Shown piece after piece: positions 12,405 through 26,143 of a stretch of DNA of 64,000 bases. Source of the stretch: Ulota crispa (lineage: Eukaryota; Streptophyta; Bryopsida; Orthotrichales; Orthotrichaceae). The position numbers and the translations under genes were made by a program. The DNA is taken from NCBI GenBank assembly GCA_963920765.1, contig OY987249.1:3567230-3631229 (forward strand), given 5' to 3'. Positions within the stretch are counted from its first letter, which is position 1, and each line of letters starts with the position of its first letter. The notes under the pieces are model-generated. The model saw only the letters and a list, made by a program, of their open reading frames with translations. It was not told the origin of the DNA and did no database searches.

Positions 12405-12935
12405 TTGGGGTGAACTAACCCCCTCATTGCCCCTTGCTTAGATAGATGCGGCCAAGAGCTTAGTCAACTTTTTAGGAGGTTGTGGGATCAAAGTGAAAAA
12501 GCTCAATTTTTTCACATTTCAAAATTTTGAGGTTTGAAAATCTATTATCAAGAAATTGAGTTTAAAATTTATGAATTCACATTTGAATTGAGAGACCTTG
12601 ATTTTGCCTAGAACCCATTAGATTGAACAATGTCAAAATAGGGGCAAATTATTACTTTTACCTTTGCTAATAAAATTGCAGAACTTTTCCACCTTGACCC
12701 AAAACTAATAAAAATGCATAACTTTTCCACTCTAGCCCAAAACTAATAAAATTGCGGAACTTTTCCACCTTGACCCAAAACTAATAAAACTGCATAACTT
12801 TTCCACCCTAGCCCAAAACTAATAAAACTGCAGAACTTTTCCACTCTGTCCCAAAATCATGGATGAGTAGTAGACAAAACCCAAAGCATCATTCATCCAA
12901 GCGAGGGGCAATGAAAAGGTGAGTTCACCCCCGCC
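12405..12935. mobile_element. ~530-bp element with inverted ends and internal 39-40-bp tandem repeat
   Basis: The left end (GGGGTGAACT near 12407, then CATTGCCCC) reappears in reverse complement at the right end (ggggcaatg near 12905, then agttcaccccc). Inside, at about 12666-12856, there are five tandem copies of a 39-40-bp unit containing ctaataaaa and aacttttccac. Alternate copies share extra variants (ccttgaccc against tctagccc), which gives a dimeric higher-order period of about 78 bp. Confidence 0.65.
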
Positions 12936-13346
12936 CTGAAGTAAACCATGGAACTACTCCCATAACATTTTTAACATGTCGAGGTCTTTCTCCCGATGGG
13001 GAGACATATTCTTCCCAGATACTTGGGGGGTCCTTTGGTTATATTATGAACATTGTGAGTGGCTGCCTTGGTGTCTTGTACTGCTGGGGTCCTCGTTGTC
13101 CGGAGCAAAAGGGAACCTCCAGCACTGGTGAACAATGTTATGCCCGAGGTCAAGTAAATTAGCGCCTTTAAATCCTGCTTGGTGCTCACCGTGTGGCGTG
13201 CATGGCTGGAGATGCTCTTATATGTGAACGCGAAAACGAAATCACTGCACAACATATTGGCGACGCCCTGAGCCTGAGCGAAGGAATTGTCTTTCCCTTT
13301 TGCGCGAGCTGGTGAGTTCGAAAGGAAAAAAAAAAGAGGCAATGCC

Positions 13347-16300
13347 ATGGACGCCTTGGTGTCCGCGGCGCTGCACGAAATCGCCGTCGAAGCAACTCAA
13401 GGTGAAGCCTCTTTTTTTCCAATTCCGATAATCAATGCCTTCTCTTACTCTTCAGGAAAATCGAAATTGTCAAAGCCAAGATTGCTAACTTATACCTGTC
13501 GTGTTTTGCAAAGTTTTGAACTGAGATAGCTCGAATTTTCTGTGTGGTGGCGCAGGGTGCTCCTTGCCGAAGCTATGGACAGGATTGCAGGGAGCAGCAG
13601 CAGCCATGGAGATCGATCTGGATACAAGAGTGAAGCAGATTCTGTGGAAACAAGTGCTTCACGTTCCAGGCATAACTTTCTTAGTTTCAAACGGACAAGA
13701 AGGACCTCCTCAAACCCTAGAGGCTTGTCATCCGTCGATTCAGTCGGTGGAGGAAACAGAGAAGCTCGGCGTGAATGTTGTAGCTCCCGAGGGGCTACGT
13801 GAGAGTTGCTTGGGCCTGTATGATGGCAAATTATGCGATGCAGCTATTTCGAAAGATCAGCGAGAGCTTCTTGAGCGACTTGCCAAGGCCAGGTCTGCTT
13901 CCAACCAAAATATTCGTTATCCTTCTCTGCGACATGTTACAGATGTTTAATCTTTATGTGGCGTTTCATTTGAATATTTTAGGTCAACAGTATGTTCTGT
14001 TTTATCAGCTTTCAATCACGAGTTTTGGTTAGCTTCCTGCCATAGGTATAATCAGGAATAACAGGAGATCAAACGTTATTTTCATGAGAGAATTATTCAA
14101 GATTATGTTGAACCATTCTTGTTTAAAACCACGGTCACTAAAAGATATGGTTCGATTCATGTTAAGGTTTTTTTATGGTATGCAGGAGTCAGGGAGTTAC
14201 ACAGAGTCAGTTGGGCAAAGAGTTTAAAACAGGCGGGAATAAAATGTTTTACGTCGTGAAGAGCTTGGAGGCACGTGGACTTGTAGTTCGTCATGCAACA
14301 ATAGTGCGTACTCATCAGCCGGCATCAAAAGGGCCAAATAGCAAGTTTGTGCCGATTGTGGCAACCAATCTGGTCCATCTATCTCGCTATGAGAAGGACC
14401 AAAATCTAGGTTCTCATGCACGGTACGAAATTCCAAGTTCATCGAAGTCCAATCTTTCACATAACAATGCTTCGGGATCTGGAAATGCGGGCGCTGGAGA
14501 GGAAGATGCCAATCAAGCAACAGAGGAGGTATTGATCAATGATGATTACCCAGCCATGCAACGGATTTGTGAGAAGCTGGAATCTGCAGAAGACAAGGTA
14601 TATCTCATCCTCACAATCATTTCACTTTGTCTTACAATATCATGTGATGGAACAATGTGCCATCACCTCTCTGCTTTGGGTGAGGCATTGAGGAACCTTG
14701 CATATCATTTGCCTTGAAGCACTTCGACAGTGATCTGTTTTACTTTTTTTTGTTAGTACCTTCTGTTCTTATTGTTTCGTAATGCTCTACCTGGTATGTT
14801 GCACTGATGTTTCTTGTGTTCTGTGTGTCGGTTTACCAAGGTGATGGTGGTGTCAGACCTGAAATTAGATCTGAATTTTCGTTTTGCCCACGGCCATCGG
14901 AGTTGGCGCAGAGTACGTGGTCCTCCTTTTCAAAGTTTTCCTCTGTAGACGAGATAGTGACTACTATCGAAGAAAGTTTTCGATCGCACTCTGTATTACA
15001 AATGTTTATTCAGTTCCGTCTTAAATGCCAATCTATGTTCTTCCTTAGGTTACAAGGTTCTTTGCTATCTGTCGGTTAATGCTGTTCTGTTTTGCTTTTA
15101 TTACCGCGTAGTTGCTATGGTTTGATATCATTTGAAGGTGTAACGTTGAAGCTGTCATGCGTTGCGGGGAGATTATGAATAGAGTGCTTTTGGTTGACGC
15201 AGCTAGCAAAACGACTGCAAGATGCTGGTATGGTGGAGATCTTCAGCGCCCAGATTGCAGGGTCAAAAGTGAGACCGCTTCTCGTGTTTTCAGCAGTTTC
15301 CAAGGAATTACGTCATTATTTTAGGTCAAGTAGTACATTCGCTCAAGCCTGATGGTGGCTCTAGTTGAGAAGCAATGCATAAGAGTCTGGCTTGTTGTTC
15401 GTCTCTTGCACGCTCTGCAGTACGTCGCCTAACCTGCAGTGAGGACTTTCCCTGCAGATTGCACCGTGTATTCGATTGTTGAAATCTTTCAATACCAAGG
15501 CTTTCAATGCTGGAAACGATGATACAGAAGTGGAGACCCAATTACGTGGTGTGAAACGTGGCCAAATAACGGCTCAAGTGGTTGAAAGTGTTCTGGACCG
15601 CCAGATTTATGATCTGATAGACAGTTCAGGTCCTGGCGGATTATACATGATGGATGTAAGTTTCAGGCCAAAAACCCTTCCATTTGCATTACATTTTTTG
15701 AGAATCCTACGTTTTGTTCCCTTTTGATGTTGTCATTGCTGTGGTTTGAGGTAACATGATGGGTTTACGCATTGTAGCTACGATCAATCTTCTCGTTTAG
15801 CCTGGATCCGTGTGTGTATTGAACACGTGGCGTACATCACTAAACCCTAAACCCTAAACCTCTTTAGACGTGATAGCAAAATGTGTTCATTACTGATTTT
15901 GGAGAACCACAAAATTCTACGAAGTCCGTGGTTTAGAGTCTATTGCAAACATTTAAATATAACTTTCAACAATATTTTCACTAGTTGGGATCTGCGTTAA
16001 GTTTATCATGTTCTCCTCAAGGGAAGACTTGCAGCAATTCATGTTTCTATTCGAATTGATTATCTGCCATATCACAGGAATATGCTCATGATATTCTTAT
16101 TTACTTGGAAGATCTCTTTTCTTTGTTTTGAATCCCATTTCTTCATTCCGTAATTCACCTAGACTTGGGGTTTGTTTCGGCATTATACAAATTTTTACAC
16201 TTGCTAATAGCTCTGCCAGCATCCATTTCTTGTTTTTGGGTCTTTGAGAAGGTTTAGGTCGCTTGCTGTAAATCCAGCTGCTGAAATGCATTCTAGTTTT

Positions 16301-19300
16301 CTTATTCTTTATTTCCCTTATATATGCTCCACAATATAGCTACATTGTTGTTCATGGTGATGTATAACTCAACGTAGGCTTATCGTGTGATGACAATGGA
16401 TGTTGACCTGTGTAGATCTGGAAGCAGTTAGGCCTGAACAACAAGCGGAACTACTTCCGGGTTACCAACATGCTTGCTAAGGGCTGCATTATTTCCGAAG
16501 CAGTACAGCACAAGAAATCAATGATTTACCGGCTAAGAACAGCACCTAACGCCAGCATGTCCTCCAAAGCTGCTGAGAGTGTTGCAATTGAAAACACGGA
16601 TCTCGAGCCACAAGACGTCACCCCATTAGGTATACTCGATATACATGTTTGCAAAGCTTAATTATTTATTTATGGGGTGTACTAAATTGCTAAGAATGAG
16701 GAACACTTTATGGTTAGATAAGTGATGAAGTGCGCAACATTTGTCCTCATTACGGTATAAGTTTTGTTTTAGCAAAGCTATTATCACGTTCATACTCGTC
16801 TACGTTCCTTTCAATTGCCAGGATTATGTATTTCTATCTTTTTGGTTAGAGTCGGCGATCTCTCTTAAGATTATAAATCTATCTTTGACATTATGAATCA
16901 TAATCATGGTCAACAGAATATTTTATTGGTCAGTATGAAAAGTGCATATTTGGGCGTGTGGACTCATTGTTGTTGGGTAACGTATTCTGTAAAATCATAT
17001 TTTGAACTGGGTTTGGCTGCAGCTCAACTTGCTCCTCCATCCACTGTAAGAATGCGGAGAAAGCCAATTGACAAAGTGCAGAAGGAGAAGGAGAGACAGG
17101 AGAGGAGGAAAGAGAAGGAAAGGGAAAAGGAAAGGGAGAAGGAGAAGGAACACGAAAAGGATACAACTGAAGATATCACTGGGGCACCTTTTGCAACAAA
17201 CAACTTATTGAAGCGCCCTGAGGATTCCGATGGCTGTCGAGACATGACAGTAATGGATTTGTCCATTGTGAAGGTGGATGGAGATGAGCCCCTGGTAGCA
17301 ACGTATGAGAACCATCCCAGCTTTCTTCTGTATTTTGTTCATATTCAACACATCTTGATGTACCATCTTAGTTCATTTCTGAAATTACTATCTGTAAGGT
17401 GAGCATAGGGATTACGGAATCACCATATCTGTGAAGTGATTCACTATTCTCAGGGATCACTGTGGCGCATAAAGATAATGCCTGTTCAGATCTATCTCAA
17501 CCCTAATGGTTGCAATGTTTACGTGTAGGTCCGACCAGATGTATCCATTTCCGCTCCAAACTACTACTGCCATCCGGCGGGAACAACGTGTCATGCAAAG
17601 ATTGGTTGTAAGTGTCCGTCTGTCCTCGTTTCCTTATTACATTCCACTTTTATGTTATCTGATATCCAGAAGCCACACTGTTTGATTTATCGGCAAAGTC
17701 TTCATGAAAAGTAGATAGTGTTGGGTGCATAGAACCGATGTATATTTGGCTTTTGTGTGGAACAGGAAGAGAAGTTCATACCCCGAGTGGAGCTTCACAG
17801 ATGGATTGAGGAATCTGAGAAGGATCATAAAGACACTATGATGGATCGCAAGACTCTAACACGCTTGCTACAGAAGCTACAGCGAGAGGGTCGGGTCAAG
17901 TGCATTGCCTTGAGCATGCCAGGTCTTACCAACTGTGGACGAAGTCGGCAAAGTGAGGTTGTTCTACTTCCTGAAGTGCAAGTTGGGCCTGATTTGCTTG
18001 CCAAAGTGCATGACCGCATCCGGCAGTTCGACATGATCAATAGGGGCTACGGTTCATCGAAAGTCAAGGCAGATGCTTCCACAGTACCTGTTCTGACGAG
18101 TGTGAAGCAAATACACAAAGGTGGGAAGAGAAAAATTCTCCCTGCAGCTGAAACAGAGGCCGAAAAGGCCAGGACGTTGAGTGAAAATGGATTTGTTCCT
18201 GCAAAGATGGTTCGGGTTCGAATGCTTCACACTTTTCTCTGGTCATATGTAAATGGTATTTCAGAGTATGCTGATGATGACCTGGTGATGAAGCCGGATG
18301 AAAGCTCTTGTCGGGTCTTTTCACTGGCACTTGCAGTAAAGGTATTGGGCAACAACTTTCTTGTTTGAGACTCTATTTTAGCAGATACTACATGCTTGTT
18401 CCAAGTCACAGTTTTTATCACCAACAATAGAAGCTGAACAATTTATTTAGCTCTGAGCGTGAAGTTAACTGTAAGGAGCCAAATCAGCAGGCTAATGATC
18501 ATGTCATGAGCAGCTACTTTTTTTGTTCAAGCAAATCATAGGGTGAATATTTAAAGCGAATTTTTAGTGGAACCGTTTGGGATTGTAACATCATGCTCAC
18601 TCATATTCGCCGTATAAGTGCAGGCAATGCCGTTCGATCTCTTTCTGCAAATTATCGGTTCAACCAAGTCAACGAAGGAATTAGAGCCCTACACCAACAA
18701 AGGAAAATGCTTGCGCGACCTCCCAGAATCAGAAAATTCTTCACTACTTATTTCTCACGCAAATAGTCGCCTTTCTTGGCTTATTGATATTTTACGGCGA
18801 TTAAAGGTACGTAGCACTTGTCAAGATCACCAAACATTACTCTTCTTTGTGTATTGTGTGCTGCTGGTAAAGATTTTGAAAGGGTGCTTGATATGGGTCT
18901 TTTAGTCATTCAGATGAAACAAATGTCAATGGCTAACGGACACAAGACCTAGCTGAGTCATATCTGCTGCAAACTGGTTACCCCTTGATCAAATTTTGTT
19001 CGTGCTACATCTTGCTATAATTAAAGAAACATATGTATCTCGATACTCATTACGATATTTGCCTGTCACGTAGCTTATTCGGCTGGTGATGGGAACTGGC
19101 ACTCCCCTCGGTCATTCAAAAGCTAGCTTCAGTCGGAGTACCAACTATTCTCTTGAAGCATCTCTTATATATGGCATGGAGATACAGCCCTCTATAGAAG
19201 AACCAGCACCTCAACCTCTGTCGTCTCTCAGTTTAGATGCCTTTGACTTGACTCCAAGAGCCAGGCATGAATTCACGCTGACTTCAAGTGAAAGTTTGGA

Positions 19301-22300
19301 GGCCTACTGGCAGACACTAGAGTACTTCTTTTCAGGAGCGGTGCCCTCAGTTGCAAGGAGAGCATTCCCAGGCACCAGCGTTCCCGAGGTCAGAACTACG
19401 TTTATTTAGTTATCATTTTTCAGGAAGTTATAAATGATTGACCTGTTCGAAGTTTCCTGTTACCCGTTTTCTCTCACGTAGATATTTTCTACTTAGAAAT
19501 CTCGCGCTATGCTCATGAGCTCTTTATTTGAAGTCCTTTTTGTATAGCCTTTCGAGAATGCCAACATGATACATTTATCCTCCCAAATAACGTCTTGCCT
19601 TCTACGTGGTGATTGTAGTTATTTGGCCTTCGATCGTGGATATCGCTGCGGGTAATGACCGCAGAGCAACGGAAGAGGCTAATGAAGCGAGTGGAGGAAG
19701 GAGGGGAGGACAAGCGTTTATCACATGCGGATTGTTTATTGCTGGCCAGGGAACTGAACCTTTCTCCCGAGCAGGTATTGTGTATGAAAAAATATGCACT
19801 TTTCTCATCACGAGGATGTTGCTATATCTGTTCATCCATTTTCTTATCTGTAGCTTTCGTTATAACACTGGTTGCTGACTGCTAAGTAATTGTGAAATGC
19901 TAATCGAAGCATGAAGTTTAGTGATGATGACGGTACCTCCGCATTGTTACATTCTCTTGTTTCTGCTAGCAATCATCTTTTGGCAACTAGAATGTATTTA
20001 GAAAGATGGGTTCTGTCCCTCTGCATTCACATCTAATATGGACAGTACACCATAAAACGAAATTGGTGGTTATCGGGCTCATTCTGGTAGAAGCTCTCTA
20101 CTCTTTGGATTGAACCAAGGTGCCAGAAAGGTATGATCTGTAGTATAACAAAGTCCATGGTTGTGCTATGTACCATTGTTTTCTTGAAAAAACAGTACTG
20201 TGAACAGAGATAATTAACTGGAGTTTTTCTCAGGTTTTGAGGGTTTCGTATGAGAAGAATCGGAAATATCGCCTTTCGCAACTGGCAAACGAAAATATGG
20301 ATTCAAGCAATGGAGTATCTGACAATGAAGTCAGTAGAGGTCATCGAATCAAACCGAATTTACATGCCGGAGTCAAGAAGAGAGCTATCACTGATGCAGA
20401 CCTCGTGGAAGTAGCTCATGTCAGGGCATACAAACGACAGCGCCAATTAGAACAAGCTTCTGCTGCTGAAGATGCGTCTGAACCTACAGGTTGGTTTTTT
20501 TTCAAGTTCACTGCTTGTAGCCTTGTTAGAATCACCCCTTCCTTCTATCTGACCCTTCTCCATCATCTCAGCTTTTGTGAAGTTATATTCTTTCTGCACG
20601 GAAATTTGCAACTAGTCTGACTTAAAAAGTAACATGCATAGAGCGTTGCTTGACGTTTGTGGTTCATTCCAGATCATCAAGATACTGTGTTGGATTCAAA
20701 CAAGGAGGGAGAAACCAATTCTCTCATTGAAGATGAGGGTGAGGAGAATGAAGAGGATGATAAAGGGACTGAGGAAAACCCTCTTAACTATCTCAAAACC
20801 ATCTCTAAGTTGAAACTTCCTCGGCGTAAACGGTTTCCTTGGTCAGAAAGTCTAGACAGGTACTTGACTTTTGTTAATTTCTGATGGATATGCACGTGTA
20901 TAGTATTCCCTTAATCTGTTCCCTTAATCTGTCAGCAAATTTGAAGTCTCACTGACAATCCATCACTATAGAATTGTTTGAATAGAGCACAACCTAATGT
21001 AGGGGCCAAACTTCTGGAATTGGATAATTGTTTGTCATCCTTGTGAGTTAGCAGTTGTCCTTTATTTGATGATGGGCGCTTCATTTAACCTGCGTGTTTT
21101 GTCTTTGGTACAGAGTTTTGATATGTTGCTATACAAGGCAACGTGCCATATTGGGTGCCCGTAACCAACGTGTGGAGTGGGCTTTAATACCCAATCTTCC
21201 TGCGAACCCCGCTGCTTGCAGACGCCGAATCGCTCAACTGAAGTCTGACCCTGCTATACGAAAAGCGCTCATGAGCCTTTGTAATGTCTTGTCTGCTAGA
21301 TATATGAAACAGCCGGACAACATATCATCAAATAGTATCACAACGAAAATAACTGTGGAGTCTGACGTCTCTGAAACAGTTCTACTATCTAACTTCAATG
21401 AAGACAATGTAGACAATCAGCTAGAGTTATCGACTTTTAACCTTCCAGAAGAGTTGCCTTGGGACTCCTTTGATGCTATGTCTGTGTTATCGGCTTTGAA
21501 CGAGGTTATGCAACTGCGCAATATTGCGAAGGCCTTAAGCAACAGTAAGCGAAGTTCTGGATTTCGAACGAAGGAACCAAAGGTTGCAGAGAAAACTGAG
21601 CGACGTAGCAGGAAGGTACCAACATCACTTTCCAGCATAATTAATGACGATAGACCTCTTGCACTTGAGCAAGCCAGAACAATAGAACCTGTCCCACTAT
21701 CCAGTCCGGATCAAGGGAGAGCCTCAACGGATCAAATGGGCGATGTTGCAACTTGTAAGTTTAACCTATCGATCAGTCAGAGAGAGTTATTTGACTAAAA
21801 CTTGAGAGATGCTTGATGTTATACTAGTACTATAAAATAATGATAATCTGCTTCTACGAATAGAATAGTCATGCTGAATTCATTGATGTCAATTGAATTG
21901 CTCTTGAAGCTCTAATGCTAGAGTTTCGTGGACAGCAGCTCAAGCTAAGCCAAGAGCTCCCCGTGTGCGCAAACGGAAAAAATCAGAGAATCCCGCATTG
22001 GGTGAGATGACATCTGAGGAGATGGTGCGAAGGTCTTTGGGAATTGCTACCGCGGTTGAGCTCGTGAAATTGGTCTTGCTAAATGCGGCAAGTGCTGAAG
22101 TTCCTTTAGAGGTGGTGGATGCACTTCGGCGATGTGAAGAGTCGCATGTCTTTGCTGCATTCAATTATCTGCGATATCAAGAGTTTGTGGTGAGCTTATT
22201 TTCTTCTTGTGGGATATTGGTACCGCGGGTTTGTCATTTCTCTGTTGATACGAAAGGCTTCATACATTGTCAAGTGTTTTAGAAAATTTCATCAGCTTTT

Positions 22301-25300
22301 CCCCTTTTCTCCTCATTGCTTGATCGGTGCAGGTTGTTGGAGCCAACGGTCAACCATTTGTTCTCTCTCCGAAATTCTTTCACAATGCTTCGGTCTCCCG
22401 TTTTCCTATTGAGACAGGAATTGAGGCTCTTGGTACCACAAAATGGCTGGCTGAGCATGATCCCGAGGTGGATAGGGACTGGGTGTCTCTACCCAGTGAA
22501 ATTTTTTGTGGGCAGTTAATTCAGCTTCTTGGAATTGTCAGCGATGGCGAACATATCATTGCCCCTTTTCTCCCTGAGGCGGGAGGCGTTGGGGAAAGTG
22601 AGGATAACAAAAATATTGTGCTGGGAACGAAGCGAAAAACCGAGGGAGGCCAGGAGATCCAGTTTATGAAACCGAAGATCCAGCGGTCTGATTCCTCGTC
22701 TCCTGGATTTCGTCGAGAACGAGGATTCCCTGGGATTCAGGTTATTTTCCTTTTGAACGTCATTTCATTTTGGTCAAAGTGAGAGAGCGTTACTTTCAAA
22801 GCGGTGCTTCAAGGTTATATAATCACGACATGTTCTGATGCAAGAACTAGCCAGGATATTTTTCTTTTGTCTGCATACCTTTATCTGTACGTACTCACTT
22901 CCTAGCCTTCCAGGTATGTATTCATCGAGCTGCAAAACCTGTTCGAGAGCTTGTGGATGCTGCTGTCTTACAAAGTGAAGAAACTTCCATTCATGGCGAT
23001 CAGCTTAATGATGACAGTACGTCTTTTCTAATGAGCTTCTACTCGATTTCAAATTTCTACTTGGGTTCACATGTTCACTTGAAGAATTCAAGTTTTCGCT
23101 TTTGCAAGGAGTGGTGGTTTTCCTACTTCGTATCTGACTAAATTCTTTGCAGGGGACTTGGACCCAGAACAAGCGATGCCTTCAGTCAAAGGAAATTTTT
23201 CTGAATTGGCCGAGGCCACGGTGATTGATGTCGTTGTGCCCTCGTCAGAAGATGTATCTGAATCTACAACGTCAAGGGAGCTGGATATAGCCCTGCCCTC
23301 GGTAGTGATTTCTGGATCCACAGAGACACAGGAGGTTGATGTAGACTTGGCTTCAGCAACAGGAGATGTCTCTGAGTCGTCCGAGGCCACTGTGATTGAT
23401 GTGGCTTTGGCTACAGCAAGAGGGGATGCTTGTGGATCTTCAGACGCAATGGAGGTTGATGTAACTGTGCCTTTACCAGTACATGTTTCTGGATCGCCGG
23501 AGAAACCAGAGATTGATGTAGTCGTGCCCTCAGCCGTAGTAGATGTTCCTGAATCCGAGGGGACAGCGGAGATTGATACTGCCATGCCCTCAGCAGCAGG
23601 AGATGTATCTGAAGGAACAGATTTAGGTGAAAGTACTATAGCCCTCGCTGGAGGTGACACGACCTCCGAATTGGAGGCCTGCATCTGTCACTTTTTTCCT
23701 ACGTGGGAAGATCCAATAGATGCAAGTGGGGCCACAGACTTGAAGCTAAAGCCGACGCTTCTAATGGCAGCTGCAAATGCAATCAAGGAGGCAGGGAATG
23801 AAGGACTCAGCATTACGCAGTTGTCAACTCTTCTTGCACTCATTGGTACTGGTGGAACGATGGCACCATGTTCGCTACTGTCTTATTACTACACTGGTCA
23901 AGGTTTTTTCTTTGGTGTATGTAGCTAACATTATATGTTTAACTGGAACGATGCTGTGCGTTAAAGTACTTTCTCTATGAATTTTGCATACGACACTTAC
24001 CTCTATCCGTTAAATGTCCTTAAGTTTACAAGAAACTTCTATCTTATAAAAATGGGTAGATGTTATATTGTAGAAAACTTGAAATCCGACCATTTCATTT
24101 ACCGCGGTTCAGACTTTACGAGACAGAGCTAAGGTTTTTTTTGGCGATGTTTCAGTATTTTGAGAGGGTGGGCGATGCATTTAGAACTAGTATGTTGTTT
24201 TTATGCATGGGCAGAATAAGCAACGATCATTAGAAATGTGCTTTGAATCTCTAGCATGGGACACCTTCAAAGACCGTCCTTTGGTTTGTATTAATCCGTC
24301 TACGGGTTGGCAGATCATGAGGTAACCGAGGAGTTAGTGGAGACTTACATCACTGCGTTGGAGACTTTTGACGTCGTTAAACAGGTGAGGATTTTTGTAT
24401 GACTGCGAAGTTGTGTGTGGAGAGTACTGCATTTTCCTGGACACTAAGATATGCTCCTTATTAACATATGTTTATTTCTCATTGGCAGGTGAATGCCTAC
24501 GATCATGTGCGCGTGCTCGCAGCAATGTATAGTACCCCATACTTTATACATGTAAAAGCTAAGAAAGATGAAAGATGTGCTGCGGACTCAGGTCAGTCTC
24601 ACCTTAATTCCCGAGGGCAGAATCACGAGAGATGCTCCTCAAACGAGGTGGATTCTCCTTTTAAATGCACCTGAGCAGCTCTGTGTGACATTCGGGTTAT
24701 AGGTTTTCAGTGTCAGAAACTTTGTCTGAACGTTTTTGACAGCTATTTTGGGATACTCTCGACGTTGTTGGTATACTGCCGTACCTTGCCTGAAATTTAA
24801 TCTGTCGCTCTGCTTCAAGCAGATGCATCGGGTAAAGGAAGTGGAGCATCAAGTGAACGTTCTGCACAAGGCCTTTCAACAATGGCCACCTTAACCTCCA
24901 TTGCTACAGGTTCAAGGAGCTGGACTGGACTTCACACGCCTGTTCAGCCGATGGATAATAGCAGTCAGAGTGACAAAGAGTCTGAAGTGACTCACACCGT
25001 TCCCATTCTACCATGGCTAACCGGAAATGGAGGCGTGAACACTACAATGCTGAAAAACCTCACACGTAGGGTGATGGGAATCGTGATGCTAAACCCTGGA
25101 ATTCTGGAGGTACACTGAATCACCTTCCCCTTTGTAAGCACTTACTGCACTATTTTTTCTGTCTGCAATATGGTCAACTTCATAGCTGGATCTCTCAAGT
25201 TTGCACCTCCCGATGTTGTGTGGATCAGGAACACCTTGTGAATCAACTGCGCACTCTCAATCCACAGGTACCTTTTTCTCTGTCAAAAGTATCTCTTCAT

Positions 25301-25712
25301 AGTTGTGCAGATCTTCTAGTGAAGGCACCTTACAACTTGAATGTGCCAAGCTGAGTATGCACTGCAATGAGGACATAATGTGTGATCTATTCTGTCCATT
25401 TCTGACGAGGATCTTTTCATAGGAAGCGATCTGAAATAGCCATTTGAACGGTTTTATAATTGAAATGTGGAGATGAAAAACTACATGTAGCTATATTATT
25501 AAGTTTCATGTTGTTCTCTATAGACATCCAGGCAGCTTCTCCAACTGCTGGAATATGACGGGCATGTGAATGTTCGGAAGTCCTTGCGAGCTCAGCCACC
25601 TGCGCCACCTGGCCTTCTTAGCCATCTGATGAAGCCGAAGCTAGCAGCAGGTACTAGACCTTCGTATGACTCACATTACTACGCAAATTGTACAAGCGCG
25701 ACTTTGTTGTAG
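13347..25712 (+). CDS. GTF3C1: TFIIIC largest subunit (B-block binding, GTF3C1/TFC3-like), 25 exons
   Basis: DNA-binding subunit of RNA polymerase III factor TFIIIC, which recognises the B box of tRNA-type promoters in the nucleus. Exons: 13347-13401, 13556-13892, 14186-14597, 14841-14912, 15203-15268, 15458-15655, 16416-16629, 17023-17302, 17529-17607, 17766-18341, 18624-18806, 19074-19388, 19619-19774, 20234-20489, 20673-20859, 21114-21754, 21939-22189, 22333-22740, 22914-23016, 23153-23851, 24314-24384, 24489-24591, 24823-25109, 25229-25267, 25524-25712. The total is 6,177 nt (2,058 aa), every junction in phase. The exon at 23153 could instead use a donor after 23902, adding 17 residues. 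Seen: B-block winged helix (GVTQSQLGKEF, about residue 134 on), IWKQLGLNNKRNYFRVTNML, a Lys/Glu coiled stretch (about 465-485), a YWQTLEYFF region, an SANT-like segment (KRFPWSESLDR and after, about 1116-1170), and the conserved tail ILPW...NPGILE...HYYANCTSATLL. It is longer than my recollection of the Arabidopsis protein (about 1,850 aa), partly because of a repetitive linker at 23155-23660. Confidence 0.95.
15841..15860 (+). promoter_or_regulatory. Short telomeric-type repeat (telo-box) in TFIIIC intron 6
   Basis: taaaccctaaaccctaaacc, about two and a half units of the plant telomere repeat TTTAGGG read on the complementary strand. In plants such AAACCCTA boxes near transcription starts are binding sites for TRB/telo-box proteins; here it is intronic, well downstream of the start codon, so function is uncertain. 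Confidence 0.6.
23178..23660 (+). repeat. Coding minisatellite: ~8 degenerate 20-residue repeats in TFIIIC linker
   Basis: Within exon 20 of the TFIIIC gene the protein has about eight successive units of 18-20 residues with the pattern [S-x-S-x-x-x-x-x-V/I-D-V-x-V/L-P-S-x-x-x-D-V], for example EATVIDVVVPSSEDVSES and later EIDVVVPSAVVDVPES. The units are acidic, rich in Ser and Val, and have no basic residues in most copies. The DNA units are about 54-60 bp and diverged, so this is an old expansion. Confidence 0.8.
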
Positions 25713-26143
25713 TGATAATTTACTTTTGAAATTGTCATATCTTATGACTGTAGTTAGTTTTGTGCCGAAACAAAAAGTAGGGGAAGTTGTTTCCTTTTCC
25801 TTGCGGCTGGGCACCTATAGCAAATATTATGATGAGAGGTGATAGGACACTATTGTCCATGGAGAAAGATGAGAATTGAGTGCGATGAGAATTGAGTGCG
25901 ATGAGAATTGAGTGCAGAATGGGATTCTACAGCGGAACATTCTTCTCTTCTAACCTAGTAGAAGGTTTCAGAGTTACTGTAAATACTTCATGTATCATGC
26001 AGAATTCATCAAAGAAAATATATTGTTTATCAATTGATAAAATAGCTTGATAACTTGACCTCCAGACCTTGATCATATGGTGCATTTTTCCTCACTTGAA
26101 GTACGTGAGGGAAAGCGAAATCTTTGAGAGTGAGACTATTGCC
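25713..26143. other. 3' flank of TFIIIC gene with a 16-bp triple repeat
   Basis: Begins directly after the TAG stop and should include the 3' untranslated region. At 25868-25915 the 16-bp unit gatgagaattgagtgc occurs three times in tandem. Nothing else was recognised. Confidence 0.55.

Noticed and set aside
14224..14520. 98-codon minus-strand frame
   Set aside because: Antisense shadow of the third TFIIIC exon.
23088..23684. 198-codon minus-strand frame rich in Ser/Thr
   Set aside because: It is the antisense of the repetitive acidic linker of the TFIIIC gene, which is in phase with flanking exons.
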